Origin: Ophiosphaerella korrae
Lineage: Eukaryota; Ascomycota; Dothideomycetes; Pleosporales; Phaeosphaeriaceae
DNA: 64,000 nucleotides
Assembly: GCA_028456385.1 (NCBI GenBank)
Contig: JALNQF010000021.1
Span: 62,001 to 126,000 of the forward strand
Direction: 5' to 3'
Shown: in pieces, positions 58,366-64,000 of the stretch
How the letters are laid out: every line of letters starts with the position of its first letter
Position numbering within the stretch: the stretch's first letter is position 1
The notes under the pieces: generated by a model
The model's database searches: none
What the model saw: only the letters and a program-made list of their open reading frames with translations
What the model was told of the DNA's origin: nothing
Translations under genes and position numbers: made by a program

Positions 58366-60696
58366 ATGCACAGCAGATATATGGGGTGTCATGGTCGCGA
58401 CATTCCTGCAGCTCCCTCTCAGCCTTTCATACCAATCAGCCATGAACATCTCGAATCAATGTCACAGAACAAGACGTGTTTCCCGCCCGTCGCTCAGCGT
58501 CCTCTTGACCCGGTGCTGTTCGGTGAGCATAGCGACCAGTTTGCCTTTGTTCACAAAACTGATGTCGAGCTAGCACCACAAGGACGTCATGTTGCTCCTT
58601 CCATCTCCAGACCGCATTCTCTCTCGGCTCCTCCCGCTATCCAGCCCATATCAGCATATTCCATTCACCGCGGCGAAGACCCTATTTTCCACTTCAGCAC
58701 AGAGACGGGCGCCACGAGCCGGCGCCCAAGCATTGGCGCCATCCACCTGACGGATCGTGGGCCATCGCAACACTCTGCCGTGCCATCACCCAGACCGTTC
58801 TCTTCCCCCATTGCACCCATACCACCTGTGCACCAAGAACCTTTTGCATTCCACCCAGCCTTCCCCCCACCCTTTCCGCCACCCTTTCCACCACCCTTTC
58901 CGCCCACCCCTCTATCAAATCGCTACGACGATTTACTCGACCGCATTGACCAACAGCGCTGGGATTTGCGAAATGCCCGAGAGAAACTTATTGGTGTCCG
59001 CTTTCGACTTCGCTCGCAACGCGAAGAACTTCGAGCCACTCGTGAGAAGGCAGCTGTGCAGGCCGCCACTGCCTTCGACCTCGTTCGTCGGTACCTGCTT
59101 GAACGAAGGGTTGACCTACCTCAGGACATCAGATATGCTGTTGAAGACGCAGAAACATGGAGGAATAGACTGGGAGTACAAGAGGCTGACTTTGAGGAAG
59201 CCGAGGTAAAATACAATTTAGATGAGTGGAAATACACAGAAAGGGAAACTAAATTTGTCGACGATTTGTGCGCCAGCACGCCCTTCGACTCGGGCCCAGC
59301 TGCACCAGCTTTAGAAGCCTTGGACACTCAAGAGCTCACAAAGTTATCGTTTAGTATTGCCGAGTCACAGATGGTACCTGATGATACCGGGGTGGGAGCT
59401 CTGGACACGGATGCCTTAAATCTAACTCAAAATACTCTACACATGTTGAATGGAGACCAGGCCGACGCTTCCTTTGTTATCCAGCCTCAAATACCGCTAA
59501 AGCGTCTAGTCGCATCCGCGTCTCTTGGTGCACTTCCCGAGGAGAATCCGGTAGTCGAGCCGCCTATTTCTCGGCCTCACAGCGAAGCCGATCTCACTCG
59601 ATTGAACTGGTCCGCTACGCGTGGGAAAATTGAGAATTGGTTGCTGGAAGCTCTTGAGAATTCGCCTTTACAAAGGGTACAATTGCATAATGAGCTTATA
59701 GCTAGAGCCGTTGACTCTGATAATTGGTGGCAACTTGTTACTCGGCATTGGATTTCGAAAAGCCCTGATGATTCCGTTTTTCACACTGGCGATACCACAG
59801 TTTCCCAAACGAGGAACAGCCTAACGCCCTCCGTGGCCACTTCAAGCATGCAACCCAAACACACTGGCTCCATCACATTCGAAACCAGTCCGTCGTCTGA
59901 AAGCCCCCTGGTTGCATTGGATCAGGTAGTTGATGCTTTTGAAGAAATTCGGTTTCCTACTAGTATCAAGCCTAGCGACCTCGTTGGGTCAACTCAGAAG
60001 GGCGTTGCTGACGAGGCCCGATCTACAAGCCCTCACTCCGTATCCACCCAACATACAACAGGGACTCGGGCTTCATCTGCCCTGGGCTATTCCTCAATAT
60101 CCAGCCTTGAAGAAACACTCTCTTATGCATCATCGGGTGACGCAACAACCATACAACTCTCCAAACGAACAAGCGGTGTGGATTTGAATTTAAATTCGAG
60201 GCACGAATCTGCAAGCGCGGTTGAACCCGATGGTAACAGCTCAGTTAGCTTGCGAAGCTCAGTCGATGCTGACATAGTCGAAGCGTCAACTTCACATGAG
60301 AGCAGAGTGTTGTGGGTTCCTCTGACCACATCAATGTGCCCTCGATCAGCTGATAGGACGGATGAAGCGCTTTTAGCGGCGCCCAAAACCGACAAGCAAG
60401 TTCAATCTGTCAGCGATTCTAAGCCTAATACTGACCATAAAGTTCACCTGATGAAGTTGCCGATGAAAGCTAGCCAACCAAAAGGAACGCCCGGAATATG
60501 GCCCCCGTACGTCCCCTTCATTACGATACATAACACCGAGCCTTGGAGTTTACCCCTATTACGACTAACGCCGGTTCCACAGTCACCGCCTGCTCGTGGT
60601 GCACATATTGACACGCCTTATCATTTAGAGAACATCCCTTTCGTTAGGATATCTGATTCTCCTTGTCGATTACCAGGACCCGCACGGTTTCTTTGA
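58366..60696 (+). CDS. Coiled-coil family protein, proline-rich, function unknown
   Basis: A single exon of 776 residues from ATG 58366, with possible later starts at 58381 and 58459. A polyproline/phenylalanine run (F-P-P-P repeated, about 165-182) precedes a strongly helical, Arg/Glu-rich segment (about 188-302). That segment includes 'RFRLRSQREELRATREKA', 'DAETWRNRLGVQEADFEEAEVKYNLDEWKYTE' and a closing E-x-x-F. The middle C-terminal block reads R-G-K-I-E-N-W-L-L-E-A-L and W-W-Q-L-V-T-R-H-W (about 425-470). The rest is Ser/Thr-rich and looks disordered. The two blocks recur, in the same order, in the loci at 46141 and 52089. No known domain is recognised. A reading frame from ATG 58314 (M-S-H-G-Q-L-A-F-S-P-P) could belong to the N-terminus if there is a frameshift near 58385. 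Confidence 0.75.
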   Translation: MHSRYMGCHGRDIPAAPSQPFIPISHEHLESMSQNKTCFPPVAQRPLDPVLFGEHSDQFAFVHKTDVELAPQGRHVAPSISRPHSLSAPPAIQPISAYSIHRGEDPIFHFSTETGATSRRPSIGAIHLTDRGPSQHSAVPSPRPFSSPIAPIPPVHQEPFAFHPAFPPPFPPPFPPPFPPTPLSNRYDDLLDRIDQQRWDLRNAREKLIGVRFRLRSQREELRATREKAAVQAATAFDLVRRYLLERRVDLPQDIRYAVEDAETWRNRLGVQEADFEEAEVKYNLDEWKYTERETKFVDDLCASTPFDSGPAAPALEALDTQELTKLSFSIAESQMVPDDTGVGALDTDALNLTQNTLHMLNGDQADASFVIQPQIPLKRLVASASLGALPEENPVVEPPISRPHSEADLTRLNWSATRGKIENWLLEALENSPLQRVQLHNELIARAVDSDNWWQLVTRHWISKSPDDSVFHTGDTTVSQTRNSLTPSVATSSMQPKHTGSITFETSPSSESPLVALDQVVDAFEEIRFPTSIKPSDLVGSTQKGVADEARSTSPHSVSTQHTTGTRASSALGYSSISSLEETLSYASSGDATTIQLSKRTSGVDLNLNSRHESASAVEPDGNSSVSLRSSVDADIVEASTSHESRVLWVPLTTSMCPRSADRTDEALLAAPKTDKQVQSVSDSKPNTDHKVHLMKLPMKASQPKGTPGIWPPYVPFITIHNTEPWSLPLLRLTPVPQSPPARGAHIDTPYHLENIPFVRISDSPCRLPGPARFL

Positions 60697-62469
60697 ACTT
60701 TGTTGAATGCATAAAATACGATATAAGACGTTTTCTCTTTGATTCACAACGTGTTGAAATAATATCCGTTTCGAATTATGTTGTAAGCTTTAGCCATGGT
60801 TACATTGGCCTAATACATCCACACCGGTACTTCGTTCGGGATGACGTGTAGCCTGTTGCTATCTATCGGATCACCGATCTACTCAGTCGGCTTCCTTGGA
60901 TGCTAGGATACTTTGGAACCTTGCTGACCATAGGAGGACGCCTCACTCGCCTTATCAAATGAGCTTACCCAATGTTTCTTCTCGCCCTTTGCTCAGCTAC
61001 AGACCCAGTACATTATTTCTGAGGCCTTTCCAGGATCCCAAGAAATACCCAAGAGCCTGCCTAGGTGAGGTGGGCAAAGTACACGAGTCAGAATTTCGGC
61101 CCTTTCTGTGGTCAAAGCAAGCTATTGATTGGGTGGAGATTGAGAGTAAATTTCAATTCGGTAATACGCGGCTGGAATGAGGCTCCCTAGGGCCTTAAAA
61201 TGTTGTTCGTCTTATTGTACGTTTTGACACGCATCATGTTGCATTGATAGTATTGTCCCGATTCCCCTGTCAAACGAGCCTCTCGACTTGCGGCTCTCAG
61301 TTCTGACGCCTCTCGGGTACATCTCCCGGCCACGATCCATGAATTCATGAATCATATTACAACCAATACTTGAGCACGTTCTTCAATTTGCCTTTTAGTA
61401 GGCAATGCATGCACTACCAATCATCTCAGTTTGGCCATAGTCAATATTCCAAACACCCAATTGTAGGATTTAGGGTCAACCACAATTTTCCAAGGCGATA
61501 TAATGTACAGGCAAATCACATTAGCCTTTCTCTGGGTGATATCCCGTGCTGCATGGCGGGCGTGCCGCCTAACTATTGCTTAGTTCCCGCGTTTATTATT
61601 GGGTGGCTTTGCACAAACTTCCATGCTATCACAAACTCCTGAATCTTATCTCTCATGCACGCGAACTCAGGTCTCGAGTTGGCAATGTGCACTCCATCAA
61701 AGGACGGACAGGTGTTTTGCACACGGCGCACACGACCCATTATTGGCAAATGCCATCTGACTGGTGGCACCATTTTATGCCTTCTGAACCTAAGACCGAG
61801 GGCTGACTGGAAACGCCATGCCGGCAACATCTAATAAGATCCAACGATATGCACACGCTGCGGCATGGGTGGATCCTCCCAGCAGCAAGGCAGCTCCTGA
61901 CCATCTACCCCGCAGTGCCTCCAACCTGTCGGCCGTCGCTGAGCTGTGGCTACTAGCATCCGTGTTCTGCAAAACTGAGTACGAAAGGGAGTTGTGTCTC
62001 TAAGGCAGCTGAAATCTGAAACGTTCAAAAGTGCCCGACAGTGGGCTTACCCTTGGGTTGTATCGAGGGCGTTGGCTAGATGACAGACCTCAGCGAGGCA
62101 ACCGCCGGACATACTTGGAGCAAGCCAGACTGGAACGCAAGCGACACCCTGGATGTGCAGTTCCATTTGCCGCTTTATCGTAAGTTGCAGTAGGCTATCG
62201 GCCGTGGACCAAGAGATGTGACACACCATCTCGGGTGGATTCTCCTCAATTTCATTTCATGAAAACACTCCGAAACGGCAGCGAACGCATGTTCACAAAG
62301 TTTCCCCGGATTTTAACGGTTAGCATACCCGTGCTTGATGCACAATGAAGATCGCTAATGTTACTTACTGTCTTAGGCGCCGTCCTGGGGTCCTTCAAAA
62401 TAGGGCGGCGGTAGGGCGCTCACGAAAGACGGCCCCACTCCCACGCGGGAGTACAAGAGGGATGCATAA

Positions 62470-62523
62470 GCGGATTGTTTTGTGGGCCCCCGATCTGTGC
62501 ATGAGGCCCACAAAACAATCCGC
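62470..62523. repeat. Perfect 19-bp inverted repeat (foldback)
   Basis: GCGGATTGTTTTGTGGGCC at 62470-62488 pairs with its exact reverse complement at 62505-62523 around a 16-nt loop. An outer GTACAAG/CTTGTAC pair lies about 8-19 nt outside the arms. It could form a hairpin in DNA or RNA, or be the core of a small foldback element. Confidence 0.85.
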
Positions 62524-62578
62524 ACCACCCTTGTACACGCGCACAGACTAACTCTCCCGCGGTACCCTTGTGACCTAG

Positions 62579-62599
62579 CTGCCATGCACTGCATGGCAG
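62579..62599. repeat. 21-bp near-perfect palindrome
   Basis: CTGCCATGCA and TGCATGGCAG are separated by one base. It may be a dimeric protein-binding site or chance. Confidence 0.8.
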
Positions 62600-63120
62600 G
62601 GATTGCGAGTCATCCTATCGGTAATACCGCATTGGGTCATATCCGCAGTTTTGCCGACCGGTATTATGATCCCTCGAATAAGAGCGGCCATTTCATGGCC
62701 TGACTTTCTGGCATGACTCTCACTCTAGGCAAAAGTAAGTGGTAAGCGATTGGTTGGTGTGTAACTTTGAAAGACCATATCAGCGACATGGATTTGCTAA
62801 TTGACCAGGCTTCATTGCGCCTCAGAATTGCGTATTCTGAAGCAACTAGGCAAACACATCACCATGTTACTTTGCATGAGTCAAACGTGTATTGGAGTAT
62901 GAACGAAACTTGCGTTATCCTGGTTATCAACGTATGTGTCATCTCAAACAATTTCTCCTAGGTATCCCTTGCAAAGAAAAGCATAACAAGCACGTATTGA
63001 GCAAGGCCGTTAACTAATACCAACAGAAGACAGACCCATAGTGGGGAAGGAATGTGACTGCAACAACATAAACACTTTGAGTCAAAGAGAAACGTATGTT
63101 TTCGCTCAACTTGCTGTTTA

Positions 63121-64000
63121 CTAGTAGTGTTGATACGGAGGGCTTTGATAAGTTGAATAGCTCTGTTGCGTGGACCAGGGACCAGTTTGAGTGGCAGTGG
63201 ATGGGGTTTTCAAGGTTATCGTATCTTCGTCGTCTTCGTCATTGTCGTCGTCTGGCTCGAAGCCACTGTTCTTTTCTTGTTTATGGTAACGCAGAAGCTT
63301 GGTCTTGTCCGCATTCACCACCATACCGATATCACGTACCTTGACGTTGCATTCGATGGTGTGGATCTTTCCCAGTCGTAGCCTTGATGCCGGGTGTATC
63401 TGCTCGTTTGGCTCAGTGGGTATGATTGCAATGGGATCCTTCGTCATGCCACGCTGGATCTCTCCGGGTATGGGCTGCGGCGGCGTTCCCGCAAGATGAA
63501 CAATAGTGTGTTCAGAGGGATTGCAACCGGGCTTCATGACTCCACGATTGCCGTAGGTCGTGATCGCGCTGTTGAAGCAGAGATAATTAGTAACAAGGCC
63601 AACCAAATGTCGGGATACTGACCAAGCTTCAACGAAGTGCTGCTGTCTGTTTACCCTCATGATGACAAATCGACGTATGTTACAATGCACGTGTTCTCCA
63701 AATCTGCTCCTAATAATTGCAGCATTTGGATGGATGGTGAGTTTACTGTTCTCAGTCCCATTCCGATTGCCTAGGGTTGAGCCTGCCGTTTCTGCCCATA
63801 CCATTGAAAATACGCGCCCTTGCTTGAAAAAGTCGTACTCTTCTGATTTAGTTCTCACACGGTAACCTTTTGGCAGTAAGCAAGTGGAAGGGAAGAATAT
63901 GTATTCTTAGCTCACTTGCGTCAAGTAACTCATACCAGCCACGGTCCGGTGTCCCTCTGATACTGAGTTGGCAACGATAGTTCTCTGGGGCTATATCTTG
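63121..64000 (-). CDS. DUF6590-like domain protein, partial at right edge
   Basis: Minus-strand exons >64000-63916, 63866-63623 and 63568-63121. The 5' part is outside the window. The last intron (63569-63622, 54 bp, TACTAAT branch-like site) is in phase and stop-free, so it can be misread as coding. The join gives V-E-A-C-A-I-T-T-Y-G. Domain motifs are E-Y-D-F-F-K-Q-G-R-V-F-S-M-V-W, 'HVHCNIRRFVIMRV', 'GVMKPGCNPSEHTIVHLAG', S-R-L-R-L-G-K-I and 'ECNVKVRDIGMVV'. An acidic run (D-D-D-N-D-E-D-D-E-D) and a Gln/Ser/Tyr-rich tail follow. The start is beyond 64000. A coiled-coil partner just outside the window is predicted by the pattern of the other pairs. Confidence 0.75.

Larger units (their letters stand above)
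60697..63120. other. Long intergenic region with foldback sequences
   Basis: A 2.4-kb gap. It contains the inverted repeats at 62470-62523 and 62579-62599. A plus-strand frame ending at 61180 (about 73 codons from an ATG near 60959) has no recognisable domain. Confidence 0.45.

Noticed and set aside
60896..61180. A 94-codon plus-strand frame
   Set aside because: The first codon is TTG, no domain is seen, and it lies in a gene-poor gap.
1..64000. tRNA or rRNA genes
   Set aside because: I looked for tRNA B-box-like sequences and rRNA-like blocks by eye and found none convincing. A covariance-model scan was not possible here.

Overview
The window is nuclear DNA of a filamentous ascomycete (Pezizomycotina). 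Introns of about 50-75 bp, a fungal polyketide synthase, ATG15, DBP9, a fungal NLR and RIP-like decay of transposons all point that way. Dothideomycetes/Pleosporales is my best guess from gene style, not a demonstrated placement. I rebuilt gene models by joining exons at GT(GC)...AG sites that keep the frame and the family motifs. Exon coordinates are in each entry.

Region 1 (1-19.3 kb) starts with the 3' end of a mitochondrial MDL1-like ABC transporter. It then becomes a probable secondary-metabolite locus: an O-methyltransferase, a Tri3-like acyltransferase, a five-exon cytochrome P450, a seven-helix rhodopsin-domain membrane protein, a glutathione S-transferase, and a non-reducing PKS of order KS-AT-PT-ACP-CMeT-esterase. 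The PKS has no N-terminal SAT domain. A decayed Tc1/mariner element (7487-8776) sits inside the locus. A C-methylated aromatic polyketide, later oxidised, O-methylated and acylated, is the inferred product class.

Region 2 (19.3-38.2 kb) is mixed. It holds a MYND/DUF4470 protein and an NB-ARC/TPR NLR with nearly identical 126-bp TPR units. The NLR is flanked by an inverted, decayed copy of its own 3' end. Then come a stand-alone FAD/NADPH reductase-type flavoprotein, a decayed F-box-like gene, a GNAT acetyltransferase, and the divergent housekeeping pair ATG15 and DBP9.

Region 3 (38.4-64 kb) is the most unusual. It has a protein-kinase pseudogene, five loci with a DUF6590-like domain, and three loci of a proline-rich coiled-coil family I do not recognise. 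Three times, a coiled-coil gene lies head-to-head with a DUF6590 gene across a short intergenic region: 45.41/46.14 kb (decayed), 52.09/52.60 kb (intact) and 57.88/58.37 kb (intact). A fifth DUF6590 gene runs off the right edge. Two DUF6590 loci end in His-rich 9-residue (27-bp) tandem repeats. A 1.85-kb Fot1/pogo element with perfect 68-bp terminal repeats and a heavily mutated interior lies among them. I regard this repeated two-gene module, with intact and dead copies side by side, as the best candidate for an undescribed system. Its function is unknown.
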